5,891 bases of DNA from assembly GCA_023384315.1 (NCBI GenBank), contig JAHDWY010000308.1:1-5891 (forward strand). The letters run 5' to 3'. The DNA is from Candidatus Hydrogenedentota bacterium. Its GTDB lineage: Bacteria; Hydrogenedentota; Hydrogenedentia; Hydrogenedentales; SLHB01. Below the pieces are notes generated by a model, which did no database searches, was not told the DNA's origin, and saw nothing but the letters and a program-made list of their open reading frames with translations. Of this stretch, positions 1 through 5,891 are shown piece after piece. Made by a program: the position numbers and the translations under genes. The first letter of the stretch is position 1. Every line of letters starts with the position of its first letter.

Positions 1-1302
1 GCGCCGCCAGACTCGGGCCATCCGCAGTTCAACTCCCACGCCGACGATATCGACGACCAAATCGAAGCCGATTACTCGGGTCTCATTGCGCCGGGACTGC
101 CAAACGTACCCATCGCGCTGGGGGAGACCTTCGGCCGGATCGTGAATTATGGCGACGGATTGTACGGTGGGCAGTTTGTGGGCGGCATGTATGCCGCGGC
201 GTTTTTTGAAACCGATCCGGAAACGATCGTGCTTGCGGGCCTGGATTGTATTCCTGCCGAAAGCCAGTACGCCGAATGCGTTCGTGACGTGATCGCATGG
301 TGGAAGAAGAATCCGGACGATTGGGAAACGACCTGGCACGAGATTGAGGCGAAGTACAACGAGAATCTTGACTACCGCAAGGCCTCCTGCGGCGGCGCGA
401 AGAAGACCTTTAACATCGACGCCAAGATCAATGGAGCGTATATCGTTATGGGACTGCTCTATGGTGAGCGCGACCCTGACAAGACCATCGAAATTGCCAC
501 CCGTTGCGGGCAGGACTCGGACTGCAACCCTTCGAGCGCAGCGGGAATCCTCTTTACGTCGCTCGATCTGCCGAACGTACCGGACAAGTTTACGTCGGGT
601 TTAAAGCCCGACACGGTGTATTCCCACACGGAGTACTCTTTTTCCCGGCTGATTGAAGTCTGCGAGATGCTCGCGCGGGATGCGGTGGTGCGTGCAGGCG
701 GGAGCATTGAGAAAGAGTCGGATGGACGCGAGGTATTCGTCATTCCCCGACAGACGCCGAAACCATCGCCGTTTGAGCAAAGCTGGAACCCGGGACCAAT
801 CGCCGACAGCCGGTATTCAGACGCGGAAATGGAGGAGCATATCCGCACCAAGAAATTGTCGGACGGGCGAACGGATATGAGTCTAGTCATCCCCCAGTTT
901 GCCGAGGGTTGGCAGATCGAAGACTGTGGCCTGGAAATGGACCCCGGCATTCGAGCTACGTACCGGGGAAAAGAAAACGTGCTGGTCACCCACCCCGACG
1001 ACGGCGCCACGCCCTGCGTCATTTGGCGGGAGGGGACGCTTCCCGTAAATTCGAAGGGAACCCTACGTCTTACCGTGAGCCATCACGACGGCGGCGATTG
1101 GCAACTTATCGTTAAGCTTAACGGCGAAGAGGTGGTGAACCGCCCGGTAAGCGAAGCGACGGTGACCGAAGGCTGGCTTACGGTCGACATCGATCTCGCG
1201 CCTTACGCAGGGCAGACGGTGAAGGCGGAAATCCTGAATGCGCCGACCGGCTGGTTCTGCGAGGCGGCGTACTGGGGCGAAATTTCGCTGCTTGGGTTGT
1301 AG
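1..1302 (+). CDS. ADP-ribosylglycohydrolase family protein with C-terminal beta-rich domain (5' end missing)
   Basis: The frame is open from the first base to the TAG at 1300-1302, giving 433 residues in the window. The ATG at 142 is internal, because family sequence continues upstream of it. Seen: an acidic stretch ADDIDDQIEAD near residues 14-24, a Gly-rich NYGDGLYGGQFVGGMYAAAF segment at about 49-68, and CGQDSDCNPSSAAG at about 169-182. The last matches the C-terminal metal-binding signature of the ADP-ribosylglycohydrolase fold (PF03747), in which Asp side chains bind Mg2+ and the enzyme hydrolyses ADP-ribosyl or related N-/O-glycosidic bonds. Asp172 and Asp174 are the likely ligands; the position after the second Asp is Cys where many members have Thr. 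Residues from about 293 to 433 form a separate segment of alternating polar and hydrophobic strands with several Trp, resembling a jelly-roll or carbohydrate-binding module (inference). Substrate unknown. The gene converges on the minus-strand operon. No plus-strand terminator with a T-run is visible after the stop. Confidence 0.88.
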   Translation, partial: APPDSGHPQFNSHADDIDDQIEADYSGLIAPGLPNVPIALGETFGRIVNYGDGLYGGQFVGGMYAAAFFETDPETIVLAGLDCIPAESQYAECVRDVIAWWKKNPDDWETTWHEIEAKYNENLDYRKASCGGAKKTFNIDAKINGAYIVMGLLYGERDPDKTIEIATRCGQDSDCNPSSAAGILFTSLDLPNVPDKFTSGLKPDTVYSHTEYSFSRLIEVCEMLARDAVVRAGGSIEKESDGREVFVIPRQTPKPSPFEQSWNPGPIADSRYSDAEMEEHIRTKKLSDGRTDMSLVIPQFAEGWQIEDCGLEMDPGIRATYRGKENVLVTHPDDGATPCVIWREGTLPVNSKGTLRLTVSHHDGGDWQLIVKLNGEEVVNRPVSEATVTEGWLTVDIDLAPYAGQTVKAEILNAPTGWFCEAAYWGEISLLGL

Positions 1303-1341
1303 GCTTCGTTTATCCCACGTCTGACGTGCCAAGACGAAGAG

Positions 1342-1494
1342 CATCCCCGTTGATCCCCCTTCAAAGGGGGAAAAAGCGCAACGCTCCGCGTTGCAAAGAG
1401 AACACGCCGTAGACTCCGAATTACCGTTCAGCATCGACAGGCGAACAGCCCCTGCATCGCTAACTCCCCCTTCGAAGGGGGATCAAGGGGGATG
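1342..1494. repeat. 153-bp MITE-like element or intergenic repeat with 30-bp inverted ends
   Basis: The left arm (1342-1371) and the reverse complement of the right arm (1465-1494) match at 28 of 30 positions; the differences are at 1349 and 1363. Each arm begins CATCCCC and ends in its own smaller hairpin. On the right arm this is the perfect 18-bp palindrome TCCCCCTTCGAAGGGGGA (1465-1482). On the left arm it is a 7-bp stem (1354-1360 with 1365-1371) around TCAA. The 93-bp interior has no convincing ORF but contains a 7-bp hairpin at 1378-1394. No target-site duplication is obvious outside the arms, and no transposase is present. The element lies between the stops of two convergent genes, where such repeats are tolerated. 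It could be a non-autonomous transposable element, or two copies of a short palindromic repeat inserted in opposite orientation. The inverted repeat is certain; its nature is inferred. Confidence 0.7.
1371..1394 (-). terminator. Possible intrinsic terminator of the minus-strand operon
   Basis: Read on the minus strand, GCAACGC, loop GGA and GCGTTGC form a perfect 7-bp GC-rich stem (1394-1388 with 1384-1378). Two bases later comes a run of five T (1375-1371). The hairpin lies about 150 nt after the DUF1501 stop codon, with no gene in between. The same hairpin read on the plus strand has no T-run after it, so it would act only on transcripts from the right. The T-run is short and part of it belongs to the left arm of the inverted-repeat element, so termination is plausible but unproven. 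Confidence 0.35.
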
Positions 1495-1542
1495 TAAAGT
1501 GCGGGCCGAAGTTCGAGTTTGAGACTGAGGCGCGTTTGTCGA

Positions 1543-2961
1543 CTACGCGATGATGTCGTGGACGACGTTGCCGTAGACGTCGGTGAGGCGGTAGTCGCGG
1601 CCGGCGTAGCGGTAGGTCAGTTTTTCGTGGTCGATACCCATGAGGTGCAGGATGGTGGCGTGCAGGTCGTGGACGTGCACCTTGTTCTCCACGGCGTGCC
1701 AGCCGTAATCGTCGGTCGCACCGTAGGTCACGCCGCCGCGCACCCCGCCTCCGGCCATCCACATGGTGAAGCCGAAGGGATGATGCTCGCGTCCGTTATC
1801 GCCTTCCGCGGTGGGCGTGCGGCCGAACTCTCCGCCCCAGAGGACGAGCGTGTCTTCCAGCAACCCGCGCGCTTTAAGATCCTTCAATAGTCCCGCGATG
1901 GGTTTGTCGGTGGAGGCGCAGTTCATGGGCAATTCTTCGCGGAGGGAACCGTGCTGATCCCATAGCTGGCAACTGCTGCGTTTGGAGGTTTGCGTATGGT
2001 AGACCTGTACGCAGCGCACGCCACGCTCGATCATGCGCCGCGCCATGAGGCACTGCTTGCCGAAGATCTCCGTCACGGGATTGTCGAGTCCGTACAGTTC
2101 CCGCGTCGCCGGGGATTCGCTTTCCAACGCGAAGGCTTCGGGCGCTTCGGTCTGCATGCGATACGCCAGTTCGAAGGACTCAATTCGAGCACTTAGCCGG
2201 GAGTCTTCCTCGCGTAACGCGGCGTGCTGCTGATTCAACTCTTTCAACGCGTCCAGTTGCACGCGCTGGGTCTGCCGATCAAAGCGGTCGTTGCTCAGGT
2301 CCGCGATGGGCTCGTTCAAATTGGTAACCAAAGTACCCTGGTATGCGGCGGGCAAGAAACTGGAACTCCACAGCGGCGCGCCCTGCGCCGGTTGGGCGGG
2401 ACTAAGCACAACAAATCCGGGCAAGTTCTGGTTCTCGCTCCCGAGTCCGTACAGCAACCAGGATCCGAGGCTCGGCCGGGAGAAGGTCTGCTCGCCGGTG
2501 TTCATCTGGAGGCAGGCCCCGTTGTGGTTGATGTTGTCGGCCACCATGGAACGGATGACGCAGAGGTCGTCGGCGCAGGTCGCGAGGTGCGGGAGCAGTT
2601 CGCTGATCTCCATGCCGCACTCGCCGTGCTTGGCGAACTGCCATGGTGAACCGAGCAAGTTGCCTGTCTTGGTACGTTCGAGGGCAGGTTTCTCGAAGGG
2701 CAGGGGCTTGCCTGTTTCGGCCAGGAGCCGCGGCTTTGGATCGAAGAGATCGACGTGTGACGGACCGCCGGACATGAACAGGAAGATGATGCGCTTGGCG
2801 CGCGGGACCAAATGCGCGGAATGGGGCGTGATGGCCGAAGCGGTCGTATCAAATAGGCTTGCAAGCCCAAGCATACCGAAGCCGTTCGCGAATGTGCGAA
2901 GCGCCTCGCGGCGGGACAATGTATTCCGACGGTTCGTGTTCACGTCCAGCGTTCCGTGCAA
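1543..2961 (-). CDS. DUF1501 family protein (alkaline-phosphatase/sulfatase-like fold), Tat-type leader
   Basis: This is a complete gene ending at TAG (1543-1545). The longest frame starts at a TTG (2961-2959) and gives 472 residues, near the usual length for DUF1501 (PF07394). A GTG at 2943-2941 (codon 7) and a TTG at 2919-2917 (codon 15) are alternative starts; no strong ribosome-binding site decides between them. The N-terminus has SRREAL followed by a hydrophobic stretch (about residues 16-37), typical of the twin-arginine export leaders of this family. Family motifs in order: FLFMSGGPSHVDLFDPKP (about 60-77), NHNGACLQMNTG (146-156), WDQHG (334-338), WGGEFGRTP (375-383), GREHHPFGF (390-398) and HDLHATILHLMGID (431-444). 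The conserved Asp, Glu and His residues suggest a metal-binding alkaline-phosphatase-superfamily site. Its substrate is unknown. In planctomycetes it usually follows a DUF1549/DUF1553 gene, as here, and is presumed to act outside the cytoplasm with it. Confidence 0.93.
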   Translation of the reverse strand: MHGTLDVNTNRRNTLSRREALRTFANGFGMLGLASLFDTTASAITPHSAHLVPRAKRIIFLFMSGGPSHVDLFDPKPRLLAETGKPLPFEKPALERTKTGNLLGSPWQFAKHGECGMEISELLPHLATCADDLCVIRSMVADNINHNGACLQMNTGEQTFSRPSLGSWLLYGLGSENQNLPGFVVLSPAQPAQGAPLWSSSFLPAAYQGTLVTNLNEPIADLSNDRFDRQTQRVQLDALKELNQQHAALREEDSRLSARIESFELAYRMQTEAPEAFALESESPATRELYGLDNPVTEIFGKQCLMARRMIERGVRCVQVYHTQTSKRSSCQLWDQHGSLREELPMNCASTDKPIAGLLKDLKARGLLEDTLVLWGGEFGRTPTAEGDNGREHHPFGFTMWMAGGGVRGGVTYGATDDYGWHAVENKVHVHDLHATILHLMGIDHEKLTYRYAGRDYRLTDVYGNVVHDIIA

Positions 2962-2973
2962 CCGGTACGGTCC

Positions 2974-2982
2974 AGCATATCA
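2974..2982 (-). promoter_or_regulatory. Possible extended -10 promoter element before the DUF1501 gene
   Basis: On the minus strand, TGATATGCT fits the extended -10 pattern (TGn followed by a TATAAT-like hexamer). No good -35 hexamer is seen at 16-18 bp upstream. Transcription from here would begin around 2966, leaving only a few nucleotides before the TTG start but a leader of about 24 nt before the alternative GTG at 2943. It could provide an internal promoter in the operon. This is weak evidence from one motif, and housekeeping promoters in planctomycete-like bacteria are poorly defined. Confidence 0.2.
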
Positions 2983-3015
2983 CAGTTTCGCGTTATCGAC
3001 GTGAGCCAAATCAGT

Positions 3016-3027
3016 CCAGTCGACTGG
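3016..3027. promoter_or_regulatory. 12-bp perfect palindrome CCAGTCGACTGG, possible operator
   Basis: This is a perfect dyad in the gap between the small ORF stop (3066) and the DUF1501 start. It lies about 35 bp upstream of the possible -10 element, a position suited to a dimeric regulator. No transcription factor is encoded in the window and no second copy was noticed. A 12-bp palindrome in GC-rich DNA may also arise by chance. Confidence 0.2.
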
Positions 3028-3065
3028 CACATCAGCCGGAGTTTAACTCACGCGAAAGCCCGGAA

Positions 3066-3221
3066 TCACTCACCAAAGTAGAAGAACCAGCCAAAAACAC
3101 CCCAGGGATTCACGTGGCACGGGAAATCGGGGTTGGCGCTTTCGCAAGCGGTCTCAGCGCGCTGTCTAAGAACGCGAATAATCGTCAGGACGAAGCTGAA
3201 CAGACTTGTATCCACGATCAT
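3066..3221 (-). CDS. Candidate 51-residue small protein, hydrophobic and aromatic-rich, in the operon
   Basis: The minus strand has an ATG at 3221-3219 and a TGA at 3068-3066, encoding 51 residues. I do not recognise a family. The start lies 11 nt after the stop of the upstream DUF1553 gene, and that gap (GAGAGGGAGA directly before the ATG) is a plausible Shine-Dalgarno sequence that would couple the two genes. The peptide starts MIVDTSLFSFVLTIIRVL, a hydrophobic helix of about 12-15 residues. A short Arg/Glu-containing middle with two Cys (26 and 35) follows, and the end is strikingly aromatic (NPWGVFGWFFYFGE). It could be a small membrane-associated protein. It could also be a chance ORF, or part of a dispersed non-coding repeat that happens to be open. 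Its stop is 104 nt before the longest DUF1501 start. Confidence 0.4.
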   Translation of the reverse strand: MIVDTSLFSFVLTIIRVLRQRAETACESANPDFPCHVNPWGVFGWFFYFGE

Positions 3222-3231
3222 TCTCCCTCTC
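3222..3231 (-). promoter_or_regulatory. Purine-rich ribosome-binding site for the small ORF
   Basis: On the minus strand GAGAGGGAGA sits between the DUF1553 stop codon and the ATG at 3221. Its GAGG/AGGGAG core matches the anti-Shine-Dalgarno sequence, with a rather short spacer of about 4-5 nt. This is the best ribosome-binding site in the window and the main reason to consider the small ORF real. Confidence 0.4.
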
Positions 3232-3232
3232 G

Positions 3233-5891
3233 TCAGTCGACGAAGTAGAACTCGTTGGTGCTTAGTAAGACTTGTGCGTAGGCCGTAATTGCGTCTGTCG
3301 ACGGGAAGCCGAGACCGGTCAATGCCGACTGGCCGACCGCGAATTCCTCGTCGGTGGGGGCCCGTGCGAACAGGCGCAGGTAGAGTTCAGCAACCACGGC
3401 GCCTTCGGCCGTGAAGTCCATCTCTTCGGCCAAAGCCTGTGCCTGATCGAGCATAAAGTCGTTGTTCAATGTAAACAGCGCTTGCGGAACGACGATGGAC
3501 TGATTTCGTTCCGGCGTCACGGCGGTGGGATCGGCGCCGTCGAACAGCATCGCGTAGGTGCTGATGTTGGAACGCACCGTACGCAGGTATAGCGTGCGTC
3601 GAGGCGTGGCCATCTCCACGTATGCGGGCCCGCCGGGCGTCAAGTCAAGTTGGTTCGTGACGAAGAGGATGCTGTCGCGCAACGTCTCCGCATCCAAGCG
3701 CCGCCGGTTCATGCGGGACAGGTAGAGGTTATCTGGGTCTTGCGCCATGCTCTTATCGGGACCGAAACTCGATTGTTGATAGGTTGCCGAGTTCAGGATC
3801 TCCCGGTGCAGGGCCTTGATGCTCCAGCCGGATTGGATGAAGCGTCGCGCGAGATAGTCGAGCAATTCGGGATGCGTGGGCGCTTGGCCTTGGGCGCCGA
3901 AGTCGCCCGGCGTGCGGACGAGTCCTTCGCCGAAGTGGTGTTGCCAGATGCGGTTGACCATGACGCGGGCCGTCAGGGCGGCGCAATCATCCGTCACCCA
4001 GTCCGCGAGATCGCGGCGGCCGCTTCCCTCCGTAACTGGACGGGGTGATGAATCGGCCAGCACCGCCGGCATTTGGCGCGGCACGAGATCGCCGAGCGTC
4101 GTGTAGGAACCCCGACGATGAACGTGGACGTCGTGAATGCCTTCATGTTCGGTACCGGGCACGCCGCCTTCCTGAATGCCTACGGCGTAATCGAGGGGCG
4201 CGGGTGTCTGTGTTTCGAGTTCGCGGAGTTCGGCTTCGACGGCCGCGCGTCGCGTGCCGGCCGCGGGCGGAAGAGACCCAAGCCAGAACGGCCCCTGGTC
4301 TGACAAATGCGCCGCAACGCTGCCGCCGGTATTCGCCGCAACGGTGGTTTCGACGATCTTCGCGGCTTCTTCGAGCGCTTCGGGACCGCGGCGTCCTGCT
4401 TCCACTTCTTCCAATGCCGTCCACCACGGAGCGAAGAGGATTGCGTCCAAGGGCGGCTTCGCGCTGCCGGCAAAGAGCCACCATACGTCGGGCCGGCCGG
4501 AGGCGTCGGACCATGGGTTGCCCTCGGTGAATCGGGGCAAGATATCGGATGCGGTGGACCACCTCTCCCCCGCTCCGTCGATCTGAAGATCGACCACCGT
4601 CGTGTCGCAGGAATAGTCGCCGTCAGGCAGCACGGTCAGCAGGATCTGCTCGCCCGGTTTCACAGGCACAGGCGCATCAACTGCGATAGCGCCATCGCCC
4701 CCGTTCATGACGTGTCCCTCGGCCACAATTCGTTCAAATCCGCGGCCCCGGTGCGCCAGGGTCCAGCGGACGCCGTTGCCACAAGTGCCGTCGGCATCGG
4801 CGATCCGGCCGGATATGGCAACTCCCGCGTCGATGGGCGCGCGCCAACCGACTCCAACGCCGTCGGTCGGCGAGGGATGAATTACGAGGGTATGGGGCGG
4901 CTGGGTGATGGTGCTGTACTTCAATTCGCTGTCGGTCGTGTTCGCCACCGAGGATGGGGTGGATTCCGCATCGTGGCGCGAATGGAGGCCGGAGATGCTC
5001 TGGAAATTCGCGTCGACGGTGAGGAGCGCGGGCGGGCTGTCGCCGTTCAACATGCGCGACCATTGGCGTAACACGTCGGGATGTAGACCATCCCCCTCGG
5101 CTGACGCGCCCTGATGTGCGGCGAGCAGGTACTGCGCAGTTCGCGCGCTTTCCTGTCGCGCGAACGACGTCCGCTCTTCCGCGAGCAAGGTGTCCCGCTC
5201 CGCGCGCAGGGCATTGATGCGATCGTCACGAGCCGACCGGGCCGCGAGTTCGTCTTTCGAGGCCAAAGGCAGATGAAGGATGGGCGAGCCTTCCGTCTTG
5301 GCTCCCGGACCGGGGAGAATGCTGCTGCTGAAGAAGATACCGGCAAGTCCGTAGTACTCCTCCGTAGTGAAAGGGTCGAACTTGTGGTCGTGGCACCGGG
5401 CGCAAGCCATGGTCATGCCGAGCATGGTGCGCGTGACGACGTCGATTTGATCATCGACAATATCCGTCACCATCTTCTGTTTGTCGGCGTCGCCCTGGGG
5501 CCAGTTGCCGATGGCCAGCATGCCGGTGGCGATGAGACCATCCCGGTTAAACCCGCCGTCCGGGCCGGGCAACAGGTCGCCGGCGATCTGGTAGCGCAGG
5601 AATTCGTCGTAGGGCATGTCGTCGTTAAACGCGTTGACGACCCAGTCGCGGTAGCGCCAGATCTCGACGGGATCGGTTTGGGCGCTGGCACGGGAGTCGA
5701 AGGAATCCGTGTACCGGACGACATCAAGCCAATGGCGCGCCCAGCGTTCGCCGTACTGAGGGGACGCTAGGAGACGGTCCACAAGTTGCGCATAGGCGTC
5801 AGGTCGCGTGTCGGATTCGAACGTCCTTACGTCTCCCGGCGAAGGCGGAAGCCCGGTGAGGTCGAAGGAAAGACGTCGTATCAGCGTGCGG
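3233..5891 (-). CDS. PSCyt2/PSD1 (DUF1549-DUF1553) secreted cytochrome-like protein, N-terminus missing
   Basis: The stop is the TGA at 3235-3233. The frame stays open to the window edge, giving 885 residues. The GTG at 5782 is internal, because typical DUF1549 sequence (RRLSFDLTGLPPSP, about residues 5-18) lies upstream of it. Counted from the edge, DUF1549 (PF07583) covers about 1-190, with SPQYGERWARHWLDVVRY (43-60) and the c-type haem motif CARCH (Cys163, Cys166, His167; bases 5404-5390). A charged, probably helical stretch follows at about 211-260. A beta-rich domain at about 327-442 has single Cys residues at 370 and 428 that might pair. DUF1553 (PF07587) fills about 585-880, with NRIWQHHFGEGLV (646-658), SATYQQSS (701-708), NRRRLDAETLRDS (728-740) and VPQALFTLNN (801-810). 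Family members often carry an N-terminal cytochrome-c-like PSCyt1 domain and a signal peptide, which would lie outside the window. Haem attachment implies export. Its function is unknown; it probably works with the DUF1501 protein downstream. Confidence 0.93.
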   Translation of the reverse strand, partial: RTLIRRLSFDLTGLPPSPGDVRTFESDTRPDAYAQLVDRLLASPQYGERWARHWLDVVRYTDSFDSRASAQTDPVEIWRYRDWVVNAFNDDMPYDEFLRYQIAGDLLPGPDGGFNRDGLIATGMLAIGNWPQGDADKQKMVTDIVDDQIDVVTRTMLGMTMACARCHDHKFDPFTTEEYYGLAGIFFSSSILPGPGAKTEGSPILHLPLASKDELAARSARDDRINALRAERDTLLAEERTSFARQESARTAQYLLAAHQGASAEGDGLHPDVLRQWSRMLNGDSPPALLTVDANFQSISGLHSRHDAESTPSSVANTTDSELKYSTITQPPHTLVIHPSPTDGVGVGWRAPIDAGVAISGRIADADGTCGNGVRWTLAHRGRGFERIVAEGHVMNGGDGAIAVDAPVPVKPGEQILLTVLPDGDYSCDTTVVDLQIDGAGERWSTASDILPRFTEGNPWSDASGRPDVWWLFAGSAKPPLDAILFAPWWTALEEVEAGRRGPEALEEAAKIVETTVAANTGGSVAAHLSDQGPFWLGSLPPAAGTRRAAVEAELRELETQTPAPLDYAVGIQEGGVPGTEHEGIHDVHVHRRGSYTTLGDLVPRQMPAVLADSSPRPVTEGSGRRDLADWVTDDCAALTARVMVNRIWQHHFGEGLVRTPGDFGAQGQAPTHPELLDYLARRFIQSGWSIKALHREILNSATYQQSSFGPDKSMAQDPDNLYLSRMNRRRLDAETLRDSILFVTNQLDLTPGGPAYVEMATPRRTLYLRTVRSNISTYAMLFDGADPTAVTPERNQSIVVPQALFTLNNDFMLDQAQALAEEMDFTAEGAVVAELYLRLFARAPTDEEFAVGQSALTGLGFPSTDAITAYAQVLLSTNEFYFVD

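Noticed and set aside
142..144. ATG as the start of the ADP-ribosylglycohydrolase
   Set aside because: The codon is GTG AAT TAT context inside the open frame, and family sequence (ADDIDDQIEAD) lies upstream, so the true start is outside the window.
459..1022. 187-residue minus-strand ORF
   Set aside because: It is antisense to the ADP-ribosylglycohydrolase gene, including its metal-binding motif, and is Ser/Arg-rich like a shadow frame.
1316..1328. Hairpin CACGT-CTG-ACGTG shortly after the first gene as its terminator
   Set aside because: It has only 5 bp of stem and is followed by CCAAG rather than a T-run.
2291..3004. 237-residue plus-strand ORF
   Set aside because: It is antisense to the N-terminal half of the DUF1501 gene, has no domain motif, and its opposite strand carries clear family motifs.
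3137..3150. 5-bp hairpin CGCTT-TCGC-AAGCG as a terminator between the minus-strand genes
   Set aside because: The stem is short, there is no T-run on either side, and it falls inside the candidate small ORF.
2859..3248. 129-residue plus-strand ORF covering the gap between the two minus-strand genes
   Set aside because: It overlaps both flanking genes antisense and has no recognisable domain. The minus-strand small ORF with its ribosome-binding site explains the gap better.
4307..5071. 254-residue plus-strand ORF
   Set aside because: It lies antisense inside the strongly supported DUF1549/DUF1553 gene and shows no recognisable family motif. GC-rich codon structure commonly leaves such frames open.
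5114..5770. 218-residue plus-strand ORF
   Set aside because: It is antisense to the DUF1549 domain and the CARCH motif of the real gene, and its composition fits a shadow frame.
5780..5782. GTG as the start codon of the DUF1549/DUF1553 protein
   Set aside because: Typical DUF1549 sequence (RRLSFDLTGLPPSP) continues in frame upstream to the window edge, so this GTG is an internal valine.

Overview
The window holds three large genes, one candidate small gene and a small repeat element in GC-rich bacterial DNA. The protein families point to a planctomycete or a relative with a similar gene repertoire (Verrucomicrobia, Lentisphaerae, or candidate groups such as Hydrogenedentes). Paired PSCyt2/PSD1 (DUF1549/DUF1553) and DUF1501 genes are a hallmark of those genomes. 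The exact phylum cannot be fixed from this sequence.

Layout: positions 1-1302 (+) hold the 3' part of an ADP-ribosylglycohydrolase-family gene whose start lies before the window. Positions 1303-1542 are a non-coding gap between convergent genes. The gap contains a 153-bp element with 30-bp inverted terminal repeats (28/30 identical), and inside it a hairpin plus T-run that could terminate transcription coming from the right. Positions 1543-2961 (-) hold a complete DUF1501 gene with a twin-arginine-type leader. Positions 2962-3232 separate it from the next gene and contain a 12-bp palindrome, a possible extended -10 promoter and a candidate 51-codon ORF (3066-3221, -) that starts 11 nt after the upstream stop behind a purine-rich ribosome-binding site. 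Positions 3233-5891 (-) hold a long DUF1549/DUF1553 protein with a CxxCH haem-binding motif; its reading frame runs off the right edge, so its N-terminus is missing.

The three minus-strand genes probably form one operon (PSCyt2/PSD1, small ORF, DUF1501), transcribed right to left and ending near the repeat element. The large pair is probably exported: one member carries a c-type haem motif and the other is an alkaline-phosphatase/sulfatase-like protein with a Tat-like leader. The biochemical role of this widespread pair is not established, to my knowledge. The ADP-ribosylglycohydrolase gene is convergent with the operon and need not be functionally linked to it. I see no CRISPR array, tRNA, rRNA or transposase gene. 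The parts least explained by known families are the small ORF and the inverted-repeat element.
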